A stretch of 5,791 nt of DNA from Eubacteriales bacterium (lineage in GTDB: Bacteria > Bacillota_A > Clostridia > Christensenellales > Aristaeellaceae), in contig JAQUXV010000185.1 of assembly GCA_028692205.1 (NCBI GenBank), positions 1-5,791 of the forward strand, in the 5' to 3' direction. Shown here piece after piece: positions 1-5,402 of the stretch. The position numbers and the translations under genes are program-made. The notes below the pieces were generated by a model. It saw only the letters and a list, made by a program, of their open reading frames with translations, ran no database searches and was not told the origin of the DNA. Numbering within the stretch: the stretch's first letter is position 1; each line of letters starts with the position of its first letter.

Positions 1-773
1 CCCGGCGCTTTCGCCCCGAAACCAGATTGGTTTGCGTTGCCCACGCATCCAACGTGTGCGGCACGCTGCAGCCGGTTGCGGAAATCGGAGCCGCCTGCCG
101 CGAGCGCGGCGTTTCCTTTGTGGTGGATGCCGCGCAATCCGCCGGTCACATTCCGGTTCATCGTGCTGAAATTGGCGCGGACGCAATCGTATTGCCCGGC
201 CATAAGGGCTTGTTGGGCCCTCAGGGAATCGGCGCGGTTTTAATGAACGCCGACTTCGCAAGGCAGGTCGAACCGTTGGTTTCCGGCGGCACAGGCAGCC
301 GCTCCAATATGGAAACCCAGCCGCTGGAACTGCCGGATAAATTTGAAGCCGGAACGCAGAACATGCCCGGCATTTACGGCCTGCTTGCCGCGGTGGAGTA
401 TGTGGAGCTCCGGATGCGTGAAATGGATACGGAAGCGATGCGCCTGTGCGGTCTATTTTTGGGAGGTGTCGCGCAACTCCCCCATGCCCGCATACTGGGC
501 AAACGCGGCGTTGAAGGCCGTGTAGCCGTCGTAGCGCTGGATTTCGAAGGGCTGGACAACGCAATGGTTGCCGACCGTCTGGCGCGGGATTACGGCGTCT
601 CAACGCGCTGCGGCCTGCATTGCGCGCCTTCGGCACACCGGACGCTGGGCTCGTTTCCGCAAGGCGCGGTTCGCTTTTCCATTGGCCACGGCAACACCGA
701 GGCCGAAATCCGTGAAACACTTACAGCCCTGCAAGCCATTGTTACAGAAAAGCACAGCTTTGCGCAGGGTTGA
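1..773 (+). CDS. Class V aminotransferase / cysteine desulfurase-like protein (5' truncated)
   Basis: PLP-dependent enzyme of the NifS/SufS/Csd type, expected to remove sulfur (or selenium) from cysteine or selenocysteine. The frame is open from the first bases, and residues upstream of the TTG at 27 (…RPETRLVCVAHASN) fit the family, so the gene starts outside the window and that TTG is internal. Visible landmarks are SNVCGT; DAAQSAG, whose Asp (126-128) should contact the PLP ring nitrogen; PGHKG, whose Lys (204-206) should form the Schiff base; SGGTGS; FEAGTQN; and RCGLHCAP, whose second Cys (621-623) aligns with the catalytic Cys of group II desulfurases. It ends …RFSIGHGNTEAEI, a usual C-terminal pattern. 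About 250 residues of a protein normally near 380 are present. Family assignment is firm; the substrate is not. It converges on the MOSC gene with only 3 bases between the stop codons. The molybdenum context suggests a role in sulfuration or selenation of a Moco enzyme, which is inference. Confidence 0.9.
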   Translation, partial: RRFRPETRLVCVAHASNVCGTLQPVAEIGAACRERGVSFVVDAAQSAGHIPVHRAEIGADAIVLPGHKGLLGPQGIGAVLMNADFARQVEPLVSGGTGSRSNMETQPLELPDKFEAGTQNMPGIYGLLAAVEYVELRMREMDTEAMRLCGLFLGGVAQLPHARILGKRGVEGRVAVVALDFEGLDNAMVADRLARDYGVSTRCGLHCAPSAHRTLGSFPQGAVRFSIGHGNTEAEIRETLTALQAIVTEKHSFAQG

Positions 774-776
774 AAA

Positions 777-1220
777 TTATTCTTCCGGCAACACGGCAAT
801 TTCGTCGCCGCCACGGACGGTTCCGCCTTTCAGCACAATCGCAAAAATACCGTCGGTCGGCATTACGCAATGCCCAGCCGCCTTCTGGATAGCGCAGCCG
901 TCGTTGTGGCATTGTTTGCCGATCTGCGTAACCGCGAGCAGGCACTCACCCACTGTAAGCTGCGTGCCGACCGGCAAGGTTTTCAGTTCGATTCCCACCG
1001 TGTTGATATTTTCCGCAAAAATGCCCGCGTAAAGGTTGCTTAATCCCTGCGCGCGCATGATATCGATGCTCTCCTCCGCCAAAAGGCTGATTTGTCGGTG
1101 CCAGTTCCCCGCGTGCGCGTCGCCGACAATTCCCACGCCCACCTTGAGGGTAATCTGCTCTACGGCGTGCTTGCACTGCCCCTTACGTTCGCTGATGTTA
1201 ACGCTTACGACCTTTGCCAA
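777..1220 (-). CDS. Small MOSC-domain protein
   Basis: A stand-alone MOSC (Moco sulfurase C-terminal) domain of 147 residues, the usual size for the small single-domain form. Landmarks in order are VSVNISERKG (5-14), GIVGDAHAGNWHRQISLL (30-47), FAENI (68-72), LPVG (82-85), the QIGKQCHNDGC segment (99-109) with Cys104 and Cys109, and CVMPTDGIFA (118-127). MOSC domains bind molybdopterin-type cofactor or carry sulfur on a conserved Cys; Cys104 or Cys109 is the likely equivalent here, by family knowledge. It is predicted cytosolic, with no signal or membrane segment. The start is TTG: an AAAGGAAG ribosome binding site lies 6 bases upstream, and the nearby upstream ATG is out of frame. It is the last gene of the leftward train, 194 bases after moaC, and may have its own promoter. 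In some Clostridia a MOSC domain is fused to a MogA-like domain; here the two are separate genes. Its exact biochemical role is unknown. Confidence 0.9.
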   Translation of the reverse strand: MAKVVSVNISERKGQCKHAVEQITLKVGVGIVGDAHAGNWHRQISLLAEESIDIMRAQGLSNLYAGIFAENINTVGIELKTLPVGTQLTVGECLLAVTQIGKQCHNDGCAIQKAAGHCVMPTDGIFAIVLKGGTVRGGDEIAVLPEE

Positions 1221-1226
1221 TCTGAT

Positions 1227-1234
1227 CTTCCTTT
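1227..1234 (-). promoter_or_regulatory. Ribosome binding site of the MOSC gene
   Basis: On the - strand this reads AAAGGAAG and ends 6 bases before the TTG start codon. It decides in favour of the non-ATG start, since no in-frame ATG or GTG with comparable spacing lies just upstream. Confidence 0.65.
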
Positions 1235-1241
1235 GCGTTTC

Positions 1242-1269
1242 ATTCTATCCTGCATACTGGGATAGTTAA
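1242..1269 (-). promoter_or_regulatory. Possible sigma-70-type promoter for the MOSC gene
   Basis: On the - strand there is TTAACT (1269-1264) as a -35 element, 16 bases, then TAGAAT (1247-1242) as a -10 element. These match the consensus at 4 of 6 and 5 of 6 positions. Transcription would start near 1235, leaving a leader of about 15 bases that just includes the ribosome binding site. The match is modest and could be chance, but it would explain how the MOSC gene is expressed 194 bases after moaC. Confidence 0.3.
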
Positions 1270-1286
1270 GCTTCCGCCGTCGTGAT

Positions 1287-1373
1287 GCGGCATCATACCT
1301 GCTTCATACCCGAAGCCGCTGCAATGTTGCCGTCTTTCAGTCCAGTTACCCTGCAGTCGGTTCAGGGCTGAAA
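1287..1373 (-). other. Inverted repeats in the moaC-MOSC gap (possible structured RNA)
   Basis: The 194-base gap between moaC and the MOSC gene has no convincing ORF. Read leftward, TTTCAG (1373-1368) can pair with CTGAAA (1340-1335). Nested directly inside it, CCCTG (1367-1363) can pair with CAGGG (1353-1349). That gives an 11-bp coaxial stem with an 8-base bulge (1348-1341) and a 9-base loop. Further on, GCTTC (1316-1312) can pair with GAAGC (1305-1301) around 6 bases; alternatively GCGGC (1319-1315) can pair with GCCGC (1291-1287). No U tract follows either structure, so neither is a standard terminator. A regulatory or processing role is inference; short stems like these can occur by chance. 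Confidence 0.3.
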
Positions 1374-1414
1374 TTTCTTAAAACCAATTAGCCTGCCAGC
1401 GTTATCGTATGCCG

Positions 1415-1900
1415 TCAGGCGTCCGGCTTGCGGTGGAATACCCCGCTTTTGCCGCCGCTTTTCGTAAGCAGACGGATGTTTTGTATTTCCATATCACGCT
1501 GAACGGCTTTGCACATATCGTAAATCGTCAATGCCGCAACCGAGCAGGCGGTCAGCGCCTCCATCTCCACGCCCGTTTCCCCTTTGCAGCGGGTGGACGC
1601 AAGAATTCGGATTCCGCAGGGGTCGGCGTTATAGCGAAAAGACAAATCAACCGCCGTCAGCGCGATGGGATGGCACATGGGCACCAGTTCATGCGTGCGT
1701 TTAGCGGCCAGAATGCCCGCAACCTGCGCGACGGCAAGCACGTCGCCTTTTTTCATCTCTCCGTTCTGAATCAGCGCAAGCGTCGCCGGGGCCATCGCCA
1801 CAAAGCCTTCCGCGGTCGCCGTGCGATCGGTAACCGGTTTTTCCGTAACATCCACCATGCGCGCCCGACGCTCGTCGTTGAAGTGCGTTAGTTCGGCCAT
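1415..1900 (-). CDS. moaC: Cyclic pyranopterin monophosphate synthase MoaC
   Basis: MoaC acts after MoaA: it rearranges 3',8-cyclo-7,8-dihydro-GTP to cyclic pyranopterin monophosphate, the first stable Moco intermediate, in the cytosol. The 161-residue length is normal and the protein is recognisable end to end: [18 protein letters not shown] near 15-32, [20 protein letters not shown] at 50-69, LVPMCHPI (72-79), [13 protein letters not shown] (105-117), [12 protein letters not shown] (126-137) and KSGGKSG (147-153). Lys51, His77, Asp128 and Lys131 match the family's active-site positions. The start is ATG with GGAGGA immediately before it; that ribosome binding site lies in the last codons of moaA, and moaA's TAA is 1 base upstream of this ATG, so translational coupling is likely. 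No defects are seen. The open frame running the opposite way over the same bases (1409-1891) is a shadow. Confidence 0.98.
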   Translation of the reverse strand: MAELTHFNDERRARMVDVTEKPVTDRTATAEGFVAMAPATLALIQNGEMKKGDVLAVAQVAGILAAKRTHELVPMCHPIALTAVDLSFRYNADPCGIRILASTRCKGETGVEMEALTACSVAALTIYDMCKAVQRDMEIQNIRLLTKSGGKSGVFHRKPDA

Positions 1901-1901
1901 G

Positions 1902-2840
1902 TTATCCTCCGATCTGGTTCATGCGGCGACACGTTTCCGTTCCTGTGTCATTCAGGTGGTGCGTCGGCGGCTTTTCACCGATGCCTTCCGCAATACGCGC
2001 CTGCAGCGCAGCGCCGCTCAGGGTTCGCAAATCCAATTCCATCCCGGAATGCAGGCAGGGCTTCAGCATCCCGTCCGCCGTAACGCGTATCCGGTTGCAC
2101 GCGCCGCAAAATGCGTGGCTCATGGGGCGAATCAAACCCACGGTCCCCACAGCGCCCGGCAGACGGTACCGGCGTGCCACGCCCTCGTCGGTAATCGGTA
2201 TCAGTTCCGGGCAAGCTTGTAAAACCGCATCGTCGTTGATAAACCGCTCTTTCGGCCAGTTCACACATTCGCCCATCGGCATCAGCTCGATAAAGCGCAC
2301 TTCCAACGGCAGTGTTTTCGTCAGCGCGACAAAATCGGGGATTTCCACATCGTTTATCCCGCCAATCAGCACACAGTTGATTTTAATGCGCTCAAAGCCC
2401 GCCTCCAGCGCCGTGTGCAAACCGTCCAGCGCGTTTTGCAGGGTGCCTTTGCGGGTGATTTCCGCGTAGCGTTTTGGGTTCAGCGAATCAAGCGAAATGT
2501 TTACCCTGCTCACCCCGGCGTTTTTTAGCGGAACGGCAAGTTCCTTCAGCCGAGTAGCGTTGGTGGTAATGCACAACGTGCGAATTCCGTCAATTTTGCC
2601 GATGCGTTCACAAATTTCCACAATATCCGGTCTCAGCAGCGGCTCCCCGCCGGTGAGGCGTATTTTATTGATTCCACATTGGGCAGCGGCGTTTGCGATT
2701 TCAACGATTTTATCGATAGGAAGCGATGTTCCGCATGTCGCTGATCCGTTTTCCGGCATGCAGTACCCGCAGCGCAGATCGCACGCATCGGTCACCGCCA
2801 GACGCATCATACGCACCTCGCGTCCGCAGGAATCCAGCAT
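1902..2840 (-). CDS. moaA: GTP 3',8-cyclase MoaA (radical SAM)
   Basis: Radical SAM enzyme that converts GTP to 3',8-cyclo-7,8-dihydro-GTP, the first step of Moco synthesis. Numbering from the ATG at 2840 gives 312 residues. The N-terminal cluster motif is Cys20-x3-Cys24-x2-Cys27 (CDLRCGYC). LTGGEP (62-67) is the SAM-binding glycine motif. The C-terminal cluster motif is Cys245-x2-Cys248-x13-Cys262. The protein ends in Gly-Gly, the conserved tail that reaches the active site. Start choice: an in-frame TGA lies 6 bases before a GTG at 2852, so only GTG 2852 (316 residues) or ATG 2840 is possible. The SD-like GGGAAGTG sits 9 bases from the ATG but overlaps the GTG, and family members commonly begin MLDS-x-GR, so ATG 2840 is preferred. 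moaC follows after 1 base. Upstream lies a 165-base gap with inverted repeats. Products normally pass to MoaC. No damage is seen. Confidence 0.97.
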   Translation of the reverse strand: MLDSCGREVRMMRLAVTDACDLRCGYCMPENGSATCGTSLPIDKIVEIANAAAQCGINKIRLTGGEPLLRPDIVEICERIGKIDGIRTLCITTNATRLKELAVPLKNAGVSRVNISLDSLNPKRYAEITRKGTLQNALDGLHTALEAGFERIKINCVLIGGINDVEIPDFVALTKTLPLEVRFIELMPMGECVNWPKERFINDDAVLQACPELIPITDEGVARRYRLPGAVGTVGLIRPMSHAFCGACNRIRVTADGMLKPCLHSGMELDLRTLSGAALQARIAEGIGEKPPTHHLNDTGTETCRRMNQIGG

Positions 2841-2849
2841 GAAAACATT

Positions 2850-2857
2850 CACTTCCC
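2850..2857 (-). promoter_or_regulatory. Ribosome binding site of moaA
   Basis: On the - strand this reads GGGAAGTG, close to the AGGAGGTG anti-SD complement, and ends 9 bases before the ATG at 2840. It contains the alternative GTG codon (2852), which argues against that GTG as the start. A 5-bp hairpin (2864-2878) lies 6 bases upstream of it. Confidence 0.5.
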
Positions 2858-2863
2858 GTCAAT

Positions 2864-2962
2864 GCCGTATACGACGGCCTGCAATTAAAGATAGCCATGT
2901 GGCTGTTGGCTCTTTCGCGTTGCCGCTTTTCACCTCAAAGCGACTCGGCTTGGGAGAGCACG
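2864..2962 (-). other. moaA leader with several hairpins (riboswitch candidate)
   Basis: The 165 bases between mogA and moaA contain no gene. In the leftward transcript the best stem is GUCGCUUU (2944-2937) with AAAGCGGC (2929-2922). It has 8 pairs including one G·U, around a GAGGUGA loop, and could be closed by GCUCU (2959-2955) with AGAGC (2913-2909). Nearer the gene are AGCC/GGCU (2904-2901 with 2896-2893) and GCCGU/ACGGC (2878-2874 with 2868-2864), the latter just before the ribosome binding site. The known Moco riboswitch class lies in exactly this position, upstream of moaA operons. That class is an inference from position and foldability; the consensus was not recognised base by base. 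Confidence 0.35.
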
Positions 2963-3017
2963 TTTTACGCCCGCGCCGTGATTGCCAATCGTAATCCGGT
3001 CAACCGATACAGCTCTG

Positions 3018-3545
3018 TTACTTTGCAGGTTGGCGCGGTTTTCCGGCTGTTTTTTCCGTCTGTGCTGCGCAGTCTGCCGGGCCGCCGCGCAGCATCAGCA
3101 GCCCATGCTCCAGCGAACCAATTACCGCGGCAAGGTTCTCCTTCGCCGCTTTGGGGCTTCCCGGTAAATTCACAATCAGGGTTCTGCCTCGAATGCCCGC
3201 TGCCGCTCGGGACAGCATCGCCCGCGGCGTAATCTTCATCGAAGCGGCGCGCATCGCCTCCGGTATCCCGTCGACGCGGCGTTCGCACACCGCAAGCGTC
3301 GCTTCCGGCGTAACGTCTCTGGGTGAAAATCCGGTTCCGCCCGTAGTAACGACCAGCGCGAAATCTTCCTCCGCCAGCCGAACAAGCGTCTCTTCAATCT
3401 GTTCACGCTCATCCGGCACAATAACGGTTTTTTGTACGTCAAAACCGACGTCCTTCAGCATGGCGGCTACACCGGGGCCTGCGGTATCCTCACGCTCGCC
3501 CGCGTAGGAGCGATCGCTAACGGTAACGACCGCCACTGTATACAC
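3018..3545 (-). CDS. mogA: Molybdopterin adenylyltransferase MogA
   Basis: MogA/MoaB-type enzyme that activates molybdopterin with ATP to adenylyl-molybdopterin, the step before MoeA inserts molybdate. From the chosen GTG the protein has 175 residues, close to the family norm. It begins MYTVAVVTVSDRSYAGERED. Landmarks are the SD pair at 10-11, TTGGTG (67-72), the RDVTPE motif (76-81) with the conserved Asp, a helical segment with IPEAMR, and NLPGSP (126-131). The last 15 or so residues (…TEKTAGKPRQPAK) are a polar tail of no known role. The frame is open further upstream to an ATG at 3599, overlapping modC by 52 bases. GTG 3545 is preferred because GGAGGAG stands 5 bases before it and MogA proteins begin at this point. 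modC's TAA ends 2 bases upstream, so modC and mogA are almost certainly co-translated. MogA versus MoaB naming cannot be separated by eye; the function is the same family activity. Confidence 0.95.
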   Translation of the reverse strand: MYTVAVVTVSDRSYAGEREDTAGPGVAAMLKDVGFDVQKTVIVPDEREQIEETLVRLAEEDFALVVTTGGTGFSPRDVTPEATLAVCERRVDGIPEAMRAASMKITPRAMLSRAAAGIRGRTLIVNLPGSPKAAKENLAAVIGSLEHGLLMLRGGPADCAAQTEKTAGKPRQPAK

Positions 3546-3547
3546 GT

Positions 3548-4570
3548 TTACTCCTCCGGGCTCAGCCATATGATTTTCTGTTGTGGAACGCACAGCCATT
3601 TCACGTCGCCCTCCGCCAGTTTTTCATCCGCCTTGGCGCGAATCAGGCAGTCCGGCCTTTCCAGCGGAGCCGCAATTGTCTCCTGGTCCGTCGAACGTAC
3701 AATTCGACAGTAAACGGCAATTTCCTCTTGCCGGTCCGCAAAGTGCACGTCCTCCGCGCGGAACGCGGCCGCCACAGCGCTTAGGTGATCGCAGGGCACC
3801 ACCATGTCCCAGTCCGCAATATCCGCAACGCCGTTTGCGCTGACCGTTACATCTACAACGTTTTCAAATCCCGCCAGTTTTGCGGCGCTGCCGGTTTCCG
3901 GGTTGTGGAACCATTCTCCCACGGCTACCGCCTTCCGGGCGCTGCCTTTGCGCATCACGCACACCCTGTCGCACAGCCGGCGTGTTTCTTCCCGGTTATG
4001 GGTTACATACAATACGGTGCCATCGAAGGTGGAAAGCGTCGCCGCCAGCTCCTGCTCCAATTGCCAACGCAAATGAGAATCCAGCGCGGCGAAAGGCTCG
4101 TCCAGCAGCAGGAGCTTCGGCTTGCGGGCCAGACAGCGCGCCAGCGCAACACGTTGTTGCTGCCCGCCTGAAAGTTGGCTGGGCAAACGGTCTTCCAACC
4201 CGGTAATCCGAAATTGTTCCATTAGCATATTCGCCTCCTCATCCCATTGCTTTTTGGGCGTTTCGTGCCTCAGCCCGCAAAACAGGTTCTGTTTCACCGT
4301 CATGTTGGGGAAAAGCGCATAGTTTTGAAACAGCAGGCCTACGCCCCGCTCCTGCGGAGGCACGAAGATGTGTTGATCGCTGTCGAACCACACCTGCCCA
4401 TCTACCACGATTCTTCCGCGATCGGGTTTCTCCACGCCCGCCAGGCATTTCAGCGTCATCGTTTTGCCCGCGCCCGACGCGCCCAGCAGCGCAAGGGTTT
4501 CGTTGCCAGCGCTCAGGTTCGCTTTCAGGCAGAACCCTGTAAACCGCTTCTCAATACTCGCTTCCAGCAC
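3548..4570 (-). CDS. modC: Molybdate ABC transporter ATP-binding protein ModC
   Basis: ATPase subunit that powers molybdate/tungstate import through ModB. It has 340 residues from GTG 4570. Landmarks are Walker A GASGAGKT (30-37), Q-loop LLFQNYALFPNMTV with Gln82, signature LSGGQQQR (from 133), Walker B LLLLDEP (153-159) with Glu158, D-loop AALD, and switch His191 (VTHNREE). All catalytic residues are present. The C-terminal third (about 225-340) carries AGFENVVDV, ADWDMVV and FRAEDVHF. I read this as the ModC-type regulatory region of Gram-positive transporters, without an obvious canonical Mop domain. Start choice: a TTG at 4594 is in frame, but GGGGAGG stands 8 bases before the GTG at 4570, and MLEASIEKRF is the expected N-terminus. 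The gene overlaps the end of modB by 20 bases and ends 2 bases before mogA. Specificity for molybdate rests on its neighbours; sulfate or other oxyanion importers have similar ATPases. Confidence 0.96.
   Translation of the reverse strand: MLEASIEKRFTGFCLKANLSAGNETLALLGASGAGKTMTLKCLAGVEKPDRGRIVVDGQVWFDSDQHIFVPPQERGVGLLFQNYALFPNMTVKQNLFCGLRHETPKKQWDEEANMLMEQFRITGLEDRLPSQLSGGQQQRVALARCLARKPKLLLLDEPFAALDSHLRWQLEQELAATLSTFDGTVLYVTHNREETRRLCDRVCVMRKGSARKAVAVGEWFHNPETGSAAKLAGFENVVDVTVSANGVADIADWDMVVPCDHLSAVAAAFRAEDVHFADRQEEIAVYCRIVRSTDQETIAAPLERPDCLIRAKADEKLAEGDVKWLCVPQQKIIWLSPEE
3551..3557 (-). promoter_or_regulatory. Ribosome binding site of mogA
   Basis: On the - strand this reads GGAGGAG and lies inside the last codons of modC. 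It ends 5 bases before the GTG at 3545 and decides that start over the ATG at 3599, which has no comparable site. Confidence 0.75.
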
Positions 4571-5231
4571 GGCGAATGCCTCCCCGCTTTTCAAGCATGT
4601 TCACGGCGATTAAAACCACCATTGAAATTGCCAGATCAATGATTACCCAACGATAGGCCAGCGCGTCGTTTCCTTCGCGCCATAACTGATAAACGGTCGT
4701 CGCCACCGTGGCCGTACGCCCGGGAATATACCCTGTTACCATGGAAGTCGCGCCATATTCACCCAGTGCCCGCGCGAAGGACAGCACCGTGCCCGCAAGC
4801 AATCCGGCCTTGCAGTTGGGAATTTTGATGCGCCAGAAGATAAAACTCCGCGACAGCCCCATCGTCGCCGCACACGCCTCCCATTCGGGGCTGAGCTGCT
4901 CAAACGAGCCGCGCGCGGTGCGATACATCAGCGGGAAAGCGACAATCGTTGTCGCAAATATGGCCGAATACCATGTCATCGTCAATTTCCAGCCAAAGGC
5001 GTTCATCGCGAGGATACCAAGCGGAGCCTTGGGGCTGATGGTTTTCAACAGAAAAAAGCCAACGACCGTCGGCGGCAGTACCAGCGGCAGTGTAAGCACG
5101 CAGTCCAGCGCGCCTTTCAGCCATGTCGGCAGGCGTGTGATTCCGTTGGCCGCCCAGATTCCCAGCAGAAAAGTGAGCACCGTTGCAATCAGCGCGACTC
5201 TGAGCGAGTTGAGTAATGGAAACCAGTCCAT
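4551..5231 (-). CDS. modB: Molybdate ABC transporter permease ModB
   Basis: Integral membrane subunit that forms the molybdate channel and docks ModC. At 226 residues it is the normal length. Hydrophobic segments lie at about 6-28, 43-63, 88-108, 142-160 and 195-213, which fits the five- or six-helix ModB fold. The cytoplasmic coupling (EAA) loop runs from about 118 to 147 (EACAATMGLSRSFIF…), with its conserved Gly125. ALGEYGAT (155-162) is the family's ALGEFGAT signature, and LPLVLPPTVVGF (48-59) is also typical. It starts at ATG 5231 with AAGGAGG (5248-5242) 10 bases upstream. It overlaps modC by 20 bases. It is separated from modA by a 171-base gap holding a strong hairpin, so modA may be expressed at a higher level than modB. 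No anomaly is seen in the protein. Confidence 0.97.
   Translation of the reverse strand: MDWFPLLNSLRVALIATVLTFLLGIWAANGITRLPTWLKGALDCVLTLPLVLPPTVVGFFLLKTISPKAPLGILAMNAFGWKLTMTWYSAIFATTIVAFPLMYRTARGSFEQLSPEWEACAATMGLSRSFIFWRIKIPNCKAGLLAGTVLSFARALGEYGATSMVTGYIPGRTATVATTVYQLWREGNDALAYRWVIIDLAISMVVLIAVNMLEKRGGIRRAGSEY
4579..4585 (-). promoter_or_regulatory. Ribosome binding site of modC
   Basis: On the - strand this reads GGGGAGG and lies within the last codons of modB, 8 bases before the GTG at 4570. It lies downstream of the alternative TTG (4594), so it supports the GTG as the true start. Confidence 0.7.
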
Positions 5232-5246
5232 CAGTCGTGAGCCTCC

Positions 5247-5256
5247 TTCGGCCGAA
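5247..5256. repeat. 10-bp perfect palindrome next to the modB ribosome binding site
   Basis: TTCGGCCGAA is self-complementary, and its last bases on the - strand overlap the AAGGAGG of modB. It could be a regulator site or simply chance; as an RNA hairpin it would be too short-looped to be stable. Confidence 0.3.
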
Positions 5257-5281
5257 AGACGAGTTGTAGCTCGCTTTTTTC

Positions 5282-5327
5282 CAGTTTACCCGACGTCCCC
5301 TTTGTGCCGGAAACGCCGGGTAAACTG
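5282..5327 (-). repeat. Long hairpin between modA and modB
   Basis: The arms 5327-5309 and 5300-5282 pair over 19 positions around an 8-base loop (GGCACAAA). The outer 11 pairs are perfect (CAGTTTACCCG with CGGGTAAACTG). Three inner pairs are G·U only if the RNA is read leftward; in a rightward RNA they would be A·C mismatches. This indicates a structure in the mod transcript. On the - strand it is followed by GAAAAAAG rather than a U tract, so it is not a classical terminator for modA. In the + direction it is followed by TTTATTTTATT, but no + gene ends here. By analogy with other binding-protein operons, it may protect the 3' end of modA mRNA or partly attenuate modB. Confidence 0.75.
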
Positions 5328-5402
5328 TTTATTTTATTAATTACATTAGGTTTTTCGTTGTCTTACACTTCAGTTTTCCGTATGTACAACGGGATAGTCC
5401 AA

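Noticed and set aside
749..761. AAAGC/GCTTT hairpin just before the aminotransferase stop, as a terminator for the leftward MOSC transcript
   Set aside because: It has only 5 bp, is AT-rich, has a 3-base loop, and lacks a proper U tract; it lies inside coding sequence.
568..1032. 154-residue + strand frame spanning the end of the aminotransferase and the MOSC gene
   Set aside because: It is out of frame with the aminotransferase and antisense to the MOSC gene; its composition is that of a shadow frame.
1293..1310. Direct repeat TCATACC spaced 11 bases apart, as an operator
   Set aside because: A 7-base repeat found once is not enough evidence; it lies partly within the candidate hairpin.
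1409..1891. 160-residue open frame on the + strand opposite moaC
   Set aside because: It is an antisense shadow of a clearly conserved MoaC, and its Arg/His-rich composition resembles no known family.
2710..2898. 62-residue frame starting with ATG upstream of moaA, as a leader peptide
   Set aside because: It runs deep into moaA in another frame, has no well-placed ribosome binding site, and lacks family features.
4708..5340. 210-residue open frame on the + strand opposite modB
   Set aside because: It lies antisense to a full-length, well-conserved ModB and shows no domain pattern or ribosome binding site of note.
5282..5340. Rho-independent terminator on the + strand (hairpin followed by TTTATTTTATT)
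   Set aside because: No + strand gene ends nearby, and the stem is interrupted by mismatches when read in that direction. It fits the leftward transcript better.
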